Shown here: positions 54,110 through 64,000 of the stretch, piece by piece
Layout of the letters: every line of letters starts with the position of its first letter
How positions within the stretch are numbered: the first letter of the stretch is position 1
Translations under genes and position numbers: made by a program
NCBI GenBank assembly: GCA_012861695.1
Contig: JAAOOA010000527.1
Coordinates: 244,042-308,041, forward strand
Length of the DNA stretch: 64,000 nucleotides
Direction: 5' to 3'
From: Trematomus loennbergii
Lineage: Eukaryota; Chordata; Actinopteri; Perciformes; Nototheniidae
The notes under the pieces: generated by a model
Told to the model about the DNA's origin: nothing
Seen by the model: the letters and a program-made list of their open reading frames with translations, nothing else
Databases searched by the model: none

Positions 54110-54560
54110 CTGCTCCTGCCAGATGTGAAAACAAGAGTGCAGCAAAAAACAACTAAAACAGAAACAGTCCCATGACACAAACAGGAAACTGAGAAGTTTC
54201 TCACCTGGGGATAAAGTGTTCATCAGAAACTACTCTTATGGACCTAAATGGATCGCTGCGGTCATCGAGAGCTCATCAGGTCCAGTGTCATATACAGTGA
54301 TCATTGGAAGTGGTCAAGTCGTGAAGCGGCATGTGGATCAAGTAAGAGCCAGATTAACAGACACCGTGCCCTTAGAGCCGGTGCTGGACTCCAACAGAGA
54401 CACTGTGGTTCCAGTGACAATCGAGCAAGAAGGACCTCCTGCAAGTGAGCCAGTGGTTCTGTGTACTCCGGTCCCGCCGGACTTGCCTGCTACACCCGTG
54501 GTGAGACGATCAGAGCGCGAGAGACAGCCACCTGTATACCTGAAAGACTTTGTTAAATAG
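54110..54560 (+). pseudogene. gypsy pol C-terminus
   Basis: Continues after the insertion with LLPDVKTRVQ-like sequence, then the integrase tail (VFIRNYSYGPKWIAAVIESS, SGPVSYTV, RRHVDQVRARL-type words). It finishes with a Ser/Arg-rich end (VVRRSERERQPPVYLKDFVK) just before the polypurine tract. Confidence 0.85.
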
Positions 54561-54736
54561 ATCAAGAGATGTTCCATTAATAGAGCAGCATAGTTCTCTG
54601 ATCTGACTTTAAGGAAAGGTTTAGAATGTTAATCTTTGAAAGTGAAATGGTTTATGCCAGTACCTCGAAATGTTGTGTAACGGGAGTATGTTATACCCGC
54701 ACCTTCGGGAAGTATTGTTAGCTTAAAGGGGGGAAA

Positions 54737-54928
54737 TGTGGTATCTTACCTTGTGTTATTATTACATGTTATTGCATTTGTCCAGCAGGGGGCAAACTCA
54801 CTCTTGGTATTAAAAAGAGCCTGTTGTACATGTTCCCGAGGAAGTCCCGGAAGCATGCTACCAAAGTAAAACCAGTTAAATCTACTCCTATGTTGTGGAC
54901 ATACAATTATTGATCACAAGATACAACA
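54737..54928 (+). repeat. gypsy 3' LTR, 192 bp
   Basis: TGTGGTATC to GATACAACA. Preceded by AAAGGGGGGAAA (polypurine tract). Confidence 0.9.
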
Positions 54929-55217
54929 CGGAAAGACATTGATTGTGACATTTTGAAAAAAAAATCTATTTATGAGAAAAAGGCTAATTCTAAGAAAAAA
55001 GGCATATTTGGACAAAAAAAGTCAAATTCTGAGAAAAAGTCAAATTTGAGATGCATTGTGGGACATGTTGTTTATGGGCAACGTGCTTCTGTAAAGTAGC
55101 ATGTAACCGTATAATAAACATATTATATTCTTTGCAAGTTCTTGTGGGGCCACATAAAATGAAGTCGCGGGCCGGATTTGGCCCCTGAGCCTTGAGTTTG
55201 ACACCCCTGGTCTAAAG

Positions 55218-58200
55218 CAGGCGCGGCGTTATGGGTGGGCCTACTGGGCCTAGGCCCACCCACTCTGTCACTGGGCCAAACCCATTCGTTGATCAAAAAT
55301 GACTGTGAGAAAATATAGTTTACCAACATTTTTATTTTTGATTATCAAAATTAACAATTAAATAATAAAATAAGAGCAAACATGTGTTTCCCTTTTTAAA
55401 AAAACCTATAAAATTAAAAGCAACATGAATTAACGTAACCAACGGCAACGGACCGAACGCCGCCGTGTGTGGGGCCGTCATAGTCGAAGCGCTGCAACAA
55501 ACATATCATAGAACGTCTCGCGGCCGCGCGGAGACGAAGGAGGACAGTGGACTGGACAGACACAACAAATATACCGCACTCACTGACAATGTCACAACAA
55601 TCAATGTTCAGGTTTTTAAAAAGAGTAAGAACAGAGTCGCCGCCGCCGGAACCACCACACTCATCATCCTCACAGCAGGTGCCGCCTCAGAGAGACGAGA
55701 GTGTATTTAATGTTGTGCCTCCGCTGAGCTCAGTCCCTCTGCGGACGTAGCATCCGTTGGCGGCAGGTCAACAGAAAATAGCATCCCAGTGCCGGACCTC
55801 TCAGCCATAGATGACCCGGCGGCTACACAACCAAAGCTAATAAAGTACCCTCAGACACTTTTTGGACAAAAGAAAAGGAGCTTCGCTGCCCACTGGTATG
55901 TCAAGTACACATTCTTGGAATATAGTATTAGCCAGGACAGTGTATTTTGTAAAATGTGCCGGCATTTTAGTGAGAGAGGCGGGGCCGTTGGAGAAGATAC
56001 ATTCAGTCGCCATGGTTACAGGGACTGGAAACACCTCGACAATGCTCTCAGTAAACATGAATGCAGCGCAGCTCATGCAATAGCTATGGAGAGAAACATA
56101 AACTACAGACAGTGCGAGAAGTCTGACCATGGAACCATTCTCCATCAGCTACTCAACCCAGAGGGCCGACAGGGAGAGATCATTGAGAAAAATCGGGAAC
56201 ACTTAAAGGTTTTACTGGACATCATTCTCACGTGTGCAAAGCAAGAGATTCCTCTGCGCGGACACCGGGAAAATGAAGATGGGAAAAACACAGGTAATTT
56301 CCTTGGGCTGTTAAATCTCCTTTGTAAATACAGTCCAGAGATACAGCAACGATTAGATGCCATCCCGGGTAATGCAAAGATGCTTAGCCATGACATACAG
56401 AACGACCTGCTGAATGCTGCGTCCACTCTGCTTCTAAGACACATAAAAAAGGAATTGCACGGATCAGAAGGAGGACATTATTATGCTATAATAGCTGACG
56501 AATGCAAGGACATTTCAAAAAAGGAATTGGTGGCAGTCTGCTTAAGATATGTCCACATGGGATCTGTGAAGGAAAGGGCAGTCGGCCTTGTGGATACTGA
56601 AGAGATGAACGCTGAGGCAATTGCCCAGAAAATAATGGAAGTAGTGGAACCTTTTCAGTTGGACACAAATAAGTGTGTTGGGTTTGGATTTGATGGCGCG
56701 GCTGTTATGTCTGGTCATAAGGGGGGCGTTCAAGCCATCCTCAAGAGGACATTTCAAAGTGCAATCTATGTGCACTGTCATTCTCATAGACTGAATCTGA
56801 TCCTGGCAAGTGTGGCACGCACATCAGCTGATGCGTCAACTTTCTTTGAGACAGTGAATTCCGTGCACACCTTCATGTGTGGCACTCAGAGGCATGCTCG
56901 CTTTCTCGAGGCCCAAAAAGAAATGCACCCCGATAGGAGACCACTGGAATTGGAGCGAGGCTGTGACACGAGATGGAGCTCAAGATCAGCAGCAGTGAGC
57001 AAAGTGTACACACTGTATGATGTAATCATTGAAGTGCTGTCCGATTATTCAGAAGAGGGAGGACAAAGTCAGTTTGATGCCCAGTCTTTACTTCAGCAGA
57101 TGCGAACAAAAAAATGTATATTTCTCCTCGTGCTTTTCAGAGATCTATTTAACAAGTCCGACTTTGCAACTAAAGGGCTGCAATCCATCAGCGTTTCTGT
57201 GACAGACACAGTGGATTTGATTGAAAGTCTCAAAGAGTCACTGACAGACATGCGCTCAGGCAACAGTGCATTTGAAAAGATTCTGGAAAGCACAAATAAG
57301 CTCATGGAAGATAATGATATCCAAAGTCTGGAAATATGTCTCCCCGCCCGCTCGAGAAAGCTCCCAAGTCGACTACAGGGAAGTGTTGTTACGGCCTCAC
57401 TGGGAAAGTCTACAAGGGTCAGGAGTGACCATGATTTGAGAGCCATATTAAACCAACTTATAGACTGTCAGCTGAATGAACTCAGTGCCAGGTTCCACTG
57501 ACGCGTATGGCCTGATGACGACAACAGCTACTCTGTTGGCACCCTCCTCTGACAGCAGCTTGACCGAGATGACACAACAACTGAATGACGCAGGAAAGCG
57601 CTTCAACATCAGCATGACAGAGTCGGAGCTCTCTGTGTTTCTCCAGCATGTTGCAAGGAAGAGGGCAAGAGGGGAAACATTTAAAACCCTGTTGGATCTT
57701 TTGGACATTTGCAGTGAGGAAGTCTTCCCTAGTGTAAATGGCTTCTTAAACGCTCTGATCACTCTGCCCATGACATCCTGTACAGCTGAGCGTGTTTTCT
57801 CCAGCGTTAAGAGAATAAAAACTGCCTGTAGAAGCACTATGCTCACCCTCGCCTGCAATCGCTCTGTCTCATAACTTTTGAGAGAGATCTTGCAGTAACT
57901 TTGGACTACGACGTTATTGACATATTTAAAAGCAAACCCCGCCGTCTACTCCTGTAGAGACGCAGAGAGTTGAGACACGCATGCACACGTGCACAAATAG
58001 ACCCCAACGGGGCTTCAGCACCTGCCCTTTTGCCCTCCTATTAGAGAAATGCCCTTATTCAAATATAATGTACATTTGTTGCGCACATGTAACCCAGTTC
58101 AGAGTTCCTTGTGCTACTGAACAGTTTTAATAAGCAAAATAAGTTGTGTTTTGTATTTTATGTCATGTGTATATTTAATCTGATTTCTTCAAAAGACATA

Positions 58201-59486
58201 GGCTACAATTGTGCCAAGTTGCACTGTATTTAGTGTGTTTGTCTTTTATGTAAAAATGATCGATGAGAAACATAAACCTGTGTCTAATACATACATACAC
58301 TATCAGCATTTTCTTATTTCCTGCTGAAGAATATACAGTATGCCTTAAGGTATAACTAGAATTTACTGAAATACATTTCATTTATTTGCATTTACTTTTT
58401 AAATAGCTGTCATGAAGCAGTGTGTGAACCAACCTGACAGTGATTTGTTTAAAAAACATACTATTTAATATTGCTTGTGTATATATATATATATATATAT
58501 AATGTTTTTCTATTGTATTCCACATTAGCTGTTTACTGTTGATGTTTTTGTTCAGAAATGTTATAAATGTTAAACTAAACCTTTGCACAGCCTTAACATT
58601 TGTTTTCGTAAAATTGAAAATACTTTCTCCTATTTAATCCTCAACGTTTTTATAATCTATTATAGTTGCCAATGGCCATGTTAATGAGCACACACAGGTG
58701 AAAGATGAAAGGATAGTTTTTTCTCCCTCGTTTGACCAGGCTGCAGTTTTCTAATGTTATACCTGCTGCACAAATACATTTCATATTGAGACTAAATATC
58801 TAGAAAAATGATTAAGAAACGTAGAGCTCAAATGTGGTGCCATTTGCAACTACCGGAGCGCACCCTGACGCGGCAGGCATTCTCCAGCCCAAATCAGCAA
58901 AGCTTAGGAGTGTGAAGCAACAGTATCTGCTGCCCAGCTGCTTTAGGATGAAACGTACCTTCAGCTCATGAAAGCTCTGCAGTATCAGAAGGAAGTCGCT
59001 AATGATAAATCTGCAGCCTCTGAAAAGTGCCGCGTCAGAGAACCAGTGCCATTTACGCACGGCCGCTCACTTCGCTAGATCCGCTAAAAAGGACAGGAGG
59101 CTGCGGTCTAACCACACAGACACACATTAGGTGTTCGCTCATTATTCCATATTCTGCCGTTGTATGCTCTTTGTTTCTAAATGTATCAATGTATTGTGAA
59201 CCAAAACAAAATGCAGTAGGCCTATAACATTTCATTTCACTCATTGCGGCGTGCCGTGCCGCTTAATTATTTAAATAATATTTAAGCTTCTTATAAGTGA
59301 AAATGTTTAAAAGAGAAGGGTTTAGAAAAAGTGTCTTTACTAGGAAATATGCATTACACAGTTGCCTACAATGATATGCAGGCATTTATTTACATTTTAT
59401 TTTTGTTAACAAGAAACATCTATTAGAACAGGCCCAGCCAAAATTACATTGGCCCACCCAAAATTGAAATCCTGGCGCCGCGGCTG
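55218..59486 (+). mobile_element. Near-complete hAT transposon, 4.27 kb
   Basis: Ends CAGGCGCGGCG and (reversed) CAGCCGCGGCG with GTGGGCC words following. The 8-bp duplication GTCTAAAG is exact (55210-55217, 59487-59494). It encodes a TTF/DUF4371-type transposase. The target is the existing duplication of the neighbouring MITE. After 57875 there is about 1.6 kb of AT-rich sequence without a gene. Confidence 0.93.
55547..57874 (+). pseudogene. hAT transposase (TTF zinc finger, DUF4371, dimerisation domain)
   Basis: The main frame 55789-57501 (570 codons) has a TTF-type zinc finger (Cys54, Cys57, then KHECSAAH near residue 90). A DUF4371-type core follows with IADECKD (Asp237), GFDGAAVMSG (Asp302), CHSHRLNL near residue 330 and a DTRWSSR word. 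A one-base slip near 57490 moves the end to another frame, where the dimerisation motif PMTSCTAERVFSSVKRIKT supplies the catalytic Glu. An N-terminal piece (SMFRFLKRVRTE, 55547-55750) lies in a further frame. Host ZMYM1-like genes share this fold, but the flanking ends show this is the transposon. Confidence 0.88.
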
Positions 59487-59562
59487 GTCTAAAGTGTTAT
59501 TAATGTGATATAAAGTGCTACTGAAGAGTTTAAAGTGTTAATGAAGAGTAAAGGGAACATAC

Positions 59563-59749
59563 CTGCTCTGTGTATCCGAAGCTGAGGCTGTAAAACAGCG
59601 TCCAGTAGTTTCTGGAGTCTCTTGTTCTCCTCTTTGGAAAGAGACAGCTCCTCCTCGAGCTCTGCTATTGTTTGTTCAAACAGAGCAAATATCTCTTCAG
59701 TAGTGAGTCGCTGCTTCTTCAACGACAGCAGCATTTGGACTTTACTCAT
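59563..59749 (-). CDS. Zinc-finger gene copy C, exon 1 (coiled coil)
   Basis: ATG at 59749-59747 on the minus strand (MSKVQMLLSLKKQRLTTEEI). A heptad-rich coiled coil, FALFEQTIAELEEELSLSKE and onward, follows; the exon ends RIHRA at a GTATGT donor (59562-59557). It is 187 nt and intact, splicing in phase with the acceptor at 40213. The 24 codons lost in copy B are present here. Coiled coils of this type sit at the N-terminus of fish multi-finger proteins and probably mediate self-association (inference). The gene as a whole is broken in the finger exon. Confidence 0.75.
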
Positions 59750-59869
59750 GTTTCCTAGATCACCTTTCCTGCAGACTCCGTTAAACACACCGTTTCTCTC
59801 TCCATCAAACTCTCAATCTGACTAGTGTTGCTAACGTGTTTCCAGCTAGCATGCTAAGCTAGCTCCTAT

Positions 59870-60024
59870 AGTCCGAGGTAAACGCTCCAGAAAAAAGAGC
59901 ACAGAGTCCATTCGGAGGTTTATCCAGACACACAGATGATGGATCAGTAGTGCTGGAGCTCACACACACTTTCTCAGGAACACAGAGAGAGAGAACCGTA
60001 GCGACGAGACGCCACATGGATCCA
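59870..60024 (-). other. 5' UTR/upstream of zinc-finger copy C
   Basis: Matches the sequence upstream of exon 1 in copy B (13926-14090) on the opposite strand. Confidence 0.6.
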
Positions 60025-60620
60025 GGTTCTCCAGGTTCTTCTTCTTCTTCTTCTTCTTCTTCTTCTTCTTCTTCTTCTTCTTCTTCTTCTTCTTCTTCTC
60101 TCGGTTTTTGGCGGATTGCAAACAACTTTAAGGTGCATACCGCCACCTACTGTACAAGAGTGTGTATCACCATATCATCCTATCACCGTTTGTGGAATTA
60201 TACCACTGTATTTACGTGTTTTCAATTCTTCCAATCAATCCTGTTTCACTCAAATACTTAAGAATGGCCTTCCTGGTAGCTCTTACCCCCACCTTCTGTT
60301 CCCAGTGTCCCCATCAGGCTCCACTCCTTCTGGTAGCTCTTACCCCCTCACCTTCTGTTCTCAGTGTCCCATCAGGCTCCACTCCCTTCCTGCCTCTCTG
60401 ACCCTGTCTCTTAGTTGTTCCCTCTCTGTTTTCTACATGTTGCAGTGTAATACGATGTGTTCCACATTTTCTTTCACTCCATACCCCCTGCATTCTTCAA
60501 CTTCGCTTTTTTCCTTTAAAAACATGTTCCGTTTAATCCTGTATGATCCAGTCTGAGTCTAGTGATGGTGATCTCCTCCCGTCTGTTCCTTTCTGCATAG
60601 ATCTTTATTATTTAGTGGGA
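60025..60620 (-). mobile_element. I/Nimb-like LINE 3' fragment, empty-site copy
   Basis: Reverse complement of 7330-7990, with a TTC run at about 60036-60098 and two of the 61-bp repeats. The younger LINE found at 7992 is absent here: the repeat runs straight into the CCAGGTTCT exon-1 upstream sequence. It is cut at 60620 by the next LTR element. Confidence 0.8.
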
Positions 60621-60624
60621 ATGC

Positions 60625-60961
60625 TGTGACGGTCCCTAGGCCTTAGACTCAGGTCCCTGGTTAGCCACTCCCCAAATCAGGAGAGATTGCTGACACCTGA
60701 TTTTGGTTGACTGCTCAGCTACAAGTATGGGTGCCTGAGCAGTCAGTCTCTCTCTCTTCTTGGGTTGCTTGGCTCTACTGGACCTTGGTTTGTTTGTTTT
60801 TGCTTTATATACTGATGCATGTTCACACACCCACACACTACACACATTACTGATTAACTGACTTCATAGTTAACTTAGTTTCTTTAAATAAATGCACTTT
60901 AATTGGACATGAACCATGTGTGGTCTCCTTCTTTTGTCCGTCCTTGAGCCAGGGCGTGATA
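60625..60961 (+). repeat. 5' LTR, 337 bp
   Basis: Starts TGTGACGGTCCC and ends CGTGATA next to the primer site. Repeated at 63688. Confidence 0.85.
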
Positions 60962-60978
60962 TGGGGGCTCGTCTAAAG
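60962..60978 (+). promoter_or_regulatory. tRNA-Pro-type primer-binding site
   Basis: TGGGGGCTCGTCTAAAG abuts the LTR. Its first 12 bases equal the tRNA-Pro primer site. Confidence 0.8.
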
Positions 60979-61504
60979 TCAAAAGTCAAATTTGACATAC
61001 ATTTTGTTGGTATGAATTTTCTGTGCTAATTTAGGTTGGAGTATCACACATGGATGTAGTTGTTTGGAGAGTTTTATAATCTAGTTTGGGCCAGTTTTCT
61101 TTGAGGTAAATATGCTAAAATGTTTGGTGTGGCATGTGACTGGTGTTCTCCTCTGTGAGGCCAAGCAGCAGGTCTAATAGAGAGTCTGTTGTCGGGGGTT
61201 GGGTTTAGTGTGACAGAGAAGTGGTTAGAGCAGTTGTCTCGGGATCACGTCCATGGTTTCTTGTGGGGTCGCTGTGTATACAGTTGCCTTCCAGTACCAC
61301 TGGGTTTCAGTGAATATATACCCGCCACAAGTATCTGTACGAAGACTAGGTAAGAGTTTAGTCAGATAAGGGACATACTGTAATGAGTTAGTTGAGTATG
61401 GGGAGTCACCAGTTGTTGTTGTTGCCACTAGTTGCATAGTGTAAAGGTTTGGTGTATGTTACCTCAATTTGGTTATCTAGGTTGCTAGATTTTTGTGGTT
61501 TGAT

Positions 61505-62686
61505 ATGGCTAACATTGTGGAAGATTTTGTTCAGTGTCCCTCTGATGAGTTGTTGGAGCAATGTACAAAGGAGCAGTTGGTGAAGATTGCTCATTATTAC
61601 TCCGTTGATGTTGATTCCAAACAAATAAAGGAAATCCCTGAAAAGTATAATAAAAGCTCATTTGCTAGACTGTGCTGTACTGATGGACAGGGGAGGTAAG
61701 AGCGTTGTAACTAATTCTGTGTCTGGCTTAACATTTGAACAACAGAAAGAATTGTATATTCTTGAAAAAGAGGTGGAACAAATCAAATACAAAAAGGAAC
61801 AAATTAAACTGGATTTGGAACTGCAAAAATTGGCTTTGATTAGGGCAGGTAAAATGTCTGCATCGGCTTTGAATGAGGAACTTGTAAGTTCACGCTTTGA
61901 TGTTGCAAGTAATTTATTGTTGTTGCCAAAGTTTAATGAAAATGATATAGACACTTTTTTTGTCTGTTTGAGCGTGTTGCTGATTCAAGGGGCTGGCCTG
62001 ATGAGGACAGAACTTTAATGTTGCAGTGTGTGTTTACAGGTAAAGCACAAGAAGCGTACTCCGCTTTATCTTCTGACGCCTGTAAAGATTATAATACGGT
62101 GAAATCGTCTGTTTTGAAGGCTTATGAGTTGGTGCCTGAAGCGTACCGCCAACGTTTTAGAGACTGGCGAAAGAGTGGTAACAAAACACATGTGGAATTT
62201 GCACGGGATTTGATCTTGCATTTCAAGCGCTGGTACTCTTCTTCTGGTGTAAAAACGTTGGATCAGTTATGTGATTTAATCATTCTGGAGCAGTTGAAAC
62301 AGTCTGTCCCTGAGAACATTGCAACATATATTAATGAACATAAAGTCACATGTCCTAGGGAGGCAGCAGTACTGGCTGATGAGTATGTGTTGACGCACAG
62401 GCGCATCTTTGGTGAGCGTTATGATAGGAATGAATCTCAGAAAGCAGGATCTTTGTCCCCAAAGTTTGCACAGCATCCTAATGGCACAAGCAATGCCAAT
62501 GTGTGTCATTATTACCATCAACAGGGTCATTGGAAAAAAGAATGTCCATTGCTAGAGGGGAAAAGCAACAATTTTCATGTGAAGTCAGTTGGTTTGGCTA
62601 CAACTATTCATATCCCAAAGTTGGTGAAACAGAAGTCTTGGCTCCATTGCAAATGCAGGTTAAGCCAATTGATATCTCAAGGTTGA
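61505..62686 (+). pseudogene. gypsy gag with SCAN-like capsid and damaged zinc knuckle
   Basis: Starts MANIVEDFVQCPSDELLEQC (matrix-like). A coiled coil follows (EKEVEQIKYKKEQIKLDLEL, near 61770), then capsid. Its C-terminal half (FARDLILHFKRWY, CDLIILEQLKQSVPENIATY) resembles the SCAN domain, which is known to derive from gypsy capsids. Frame changes lie near 61670 and 61970. The nucleocapsid knuckle near 62502-62545 reads C-HY-Y-x4-H-x4-C: the second of the three cysteines is Tyr. Gag would assemble particles and bind element RNA, but this knuckle should bind zinc poorly. Confidence 0.85.
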
Positions 62687-62705
62687 GTCGGGTTTTGCTC
62701 CGTTT

Positions 62706-62990
62706 ATGTCTGACGGTTTTGTAACTCAAGTTGGGAGTGACAAGAAAGTTCAAGTCAGGATTTTGAGGGACTCAGGAGCTTTGAATACTTTTGTGAGGGA
62801 GGCCATCTTGCCTTTTTCTCCAGATTCAGACATGGGGCGCTGTGTTCCAGTTGGAGGGATTGGTCTGCAAACCATTTCTGTGCCTGAGCATAACTGTTTC
62901 TGTCTTGTGATTTGGTCCAGAGAGAAGTGGAGGTTGGTATTCGTCCAGAGTTGCCCATGACTGGAGTGGACATCATTTTGGGAAATGACC
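62706..62990 (+). pseudogene. gypsy aspartic protease
   Basis: Active-site segment ILRDSGALNTFVREAIL (Asp-Ser-Gly) near 62760. After a frame change near 62915 comes GVDIILGNDLAGGRVWPD, the usual distal protease motif of this gypsy group. In autonomous relatives RT follows directly; here it does not. Confidence 0.82.
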
Positions 62991-63061
62991 TGGCAGGTGG
63001 TCGTGTTTGGCCAGATCATGCAAAGCCATTCAGTGGTAACAAAATAAACATTGCAGGACAG

Positions 63062-63357
63062 AGTTTTCAAGTTAGAGGCGAGGACTGGTTTTGTCCTGAT
63101 AAGTGTGGAATGATGAATTTTGCTAGAAGAAGCAGTTGTTACAGATGTGGCAGGAAGAAAACCATGAGGGCACAGATGATGAAAGCTGGAGGAACAGATA
63201 GTTGGAAAACTCTGGCTGGGAAGAGCAGGGTCTCTTCAGTGTAAATGATTGGAAGTGCAAAACATGTGGCAATGTCAATTGGGCTAGAAGGTCAGAGTGC
63301 AACATTTGTAACACACGGAAGTATGCCAAAGAGAGCTACAGTAACCTCTTTGGGTAA
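63062..63357 (+). CDS. Captured ZRANB2-like double RanBP2 zinc finger
   Basis: Finger 1 (about 63084-63162) reads W-x-C-x3-C-x3-N-x6-C-x2-C, including [17 protein letters not shown] linker with MMKAGGT and KTLAGKSR follows. Finger 2 (about 63247-63310) reads W-x-C-x2-C-x3-N-x6-C-x2-C, including [15 protein letters not shown], and continues KYAK. Fingers, linker and spacing correspond to the N-terminus of vertebrate ZRANB2, whose fingers bind GGU-containing single-stranded RNA and which acts in splicing. No intron interrupts the segment. One base is missing in a G run near 63228, shifting finger 2 by one frame. The closing TAA is at 63355. It lies between protease and the 3' LTR. Confidence 0.85.
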
Positions 63358-63687
63358 GATGGGGCAGGCAAGGGGAGCTTCGTCCCATTCTTCTTGAAGT
63401 TTTGGCCGTACAGGTATTCCCTGTTTCGCCCACTAAGCAGCAGTAGTTGCTTTTCCTGGGGTTAGGCTGTAATGATTGCGGGTTTTGTGCAAATTGCGGT
63501 AGTCACCTCATGTACCTTTTTTCATAGTTCCTTCTTTGCCTAGTATCACTTTTGATAGGCTTATAATGCCGTTTTTATGTGCTCTTAAACGTGCTACTCG
63601 GATTTATGAATTGGAAGAAAATGTTGTGTCTAATGTTCTTGTTTTGTTTCAGGATCTGAGGTGATACCTCATTCTTAAGGGGGGAGG
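63358..63687 (+). other. 3' untranslated region and polypurine tract
   Basis: No RT, RNase H or integrase motif is seen in any frame. It ends in AAGGGGGGAGG directly before the LTR. Confidence 0.75.
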
Positions 63688-64000
63688 TGTGACGGCCCCT
63701 AGGCCTTAGACTCAGGTCCCTGGTTAGCCACTCCCCAAATCAGGAGAGATTGCTGACACCTGATTTTGGTTGACTGCTCAGCTACAAGTATGGGTGCCTG
63801 AGCAGTCAGTCTCTCTCTCTTCTTGGGTTGCTTGGCTCTACTGGACCTTGGTTTGTTTGTTTTGCTTTATATACTGATGCATGTTCACACACCCACACAC
63901 TACACACATTACTGATTAACTGACTTCATAGTTAACTTAGTTTCTTTAAATAAATGCACTTTAATTGGACATGAACCATGTGTGGTCTCCTTCTTTTGTC
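63688..64000 (+). repeat. 3' LTR (cut by window edge)
   Basis: The first 313 bp of the 337-bp LTR. It differs from the 5' LTR by C for T near its start and one fewer T in a T run. Confidence 0.9.

Larger units (their letters stand above)
44065..54928 (+). mobile_element. Ty3/gypsy retrotransposon with nested insertions
   Basis: LTRs at 44065 and 54737 (192 bp without insertion, a handful of differences), a tRNA-Ser-type primer site, gag, pol remnants and a polypurine tract (54724-54736). It sits in the hAT MITE with a 4-bp near-duplication TGGA/CGGA. Four insertions interrupt it (44204, 45699, 47948 and 53016). Nucleocapsid, protease and RT are deleted at about 51740. Confidence 0.9.
43859..55209. 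mobile_element. hAT MITE of copy C, split by a gypsy element
   Basis: The same MITE as 14399-14881, inverted. The left piece is 43859-44064 and the right piece 54929-55209. The 8-bp duplication GTCTAAAG lies at 43851-43858 and 55210-55217. Confidence 0.9.
60625..64000 (+). mobile_element. Non-autonomous Ty3/gypsy element with ZRANB2-like zinc fingers
   Basis: 5' LTR, tRNA-Pro-type primer site, gag, protease, then a RanBP2 zinc-finger segment in place of RT and integrase, then polypurine tract and 3' LTR (running out of the window). The LTRs differ at about two of the 313 comparable positions, so the insertion is recent. It interrupts the LINE fragment at 60620. Three or more frameshifts occur inside. 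Confidence 0.9.

Noticed and set aside
55789..57874. Domesticated ZMYM1-like host gene
   Set aside because: Intact terminal inverted repeats and an exact 8-bp target duplication enclose the frame, and it has a frameshift, so it is a transposon.
63062..63357. Interpreting the ZRANB2-like segment as an exon of a resident host gene
   Set aside because: It lies between gypsy protease and polypurine tract/LTR, in the same frame as the distal protease, and covers both fingers without an intron. A resident gene would need introns and flanking host sequence.

Overview
The window looks like a repeat-rich piece of a teleost (ray-finned fish, probably percomorph) genome. The clues are alpha-tubulin exons with GT/AG introns, a fish-type C2H2 zinc-finger gene, a CCAAT/TATA promoter, and many eukaryotic transposons: L2-like and I/Nimb-like LINEs, Ty3/gypsy elements, a gamma/epsilon-like endogenous retrovirus, hAT, Tc1, Harbinger-like and TTAA-type elements. 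There are no operons and no prokaryotic features. Almost every long open frame belongs to a mobile element.

Host backbone. A unit made of a zinc-finger gene (exon 1, a roughly 12-kb intron, finger exon, 3' flank) followed by an alpha-tubulin gene is present in direct tandem with a spacing of about 26.3-27.3 kb, and its zinc-finger part recurs a third time inverted. Copy A is 1-1556 (zinc-finger exon and 3' flank) plus 3797-6720 (tubulin exons 1-2). Copy B is 14207-14321 (exon 1), 26599-28887 (finger exon and flank) and 30563-33185 (tubulin exons 2-3). Copy C is on the minus strand: exon 1 at 59563-59749 and finger exon at 39051-40212. The copies carry 5, 9 and 7 regular fingers and all have reading-frame breaks. 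The two tubulin copies are truncated in complementary ways.

Mobile layer. Copies A and B are separated by an I/Nimb-like LINE (7992-13900) that landed in the GAA tail of an older relative, and by a minus-strand endogenous retrovirus (15573-25807) in the zinc-finger intron. Between B and C, at the axis of the inversion, lies a long-inverted-repeat element (33587-38620) with a TTAA-flanked element inside. The intron of C holds Tc1 halves around a hAT element (40794-43333). It also holds a hAT MITE split by a gypsy element (44065-54928), which itself carries an L2-like LINE, several DNA elements and a Harbinger-like element, and a 4.3-kb hAT transposon (55218-59486). Many of these have exact target-site duplications that fix their boundaries.

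Main discovery candidate. The window ends in a young LTR retrotransposon (60625 to beyond 64000). It has gag and protease, but where reverse transcriptase and integrase should be it carries a contiguous coding segment strongly resembling the paired RanBP2-type zinc fingers of the host RNA-binding/splicing protein ZRANB2. Its own gag zinc knuckle has lost a cysteine. This looks like capture of a cellular cDNA by a non-autonomous gypsy element.
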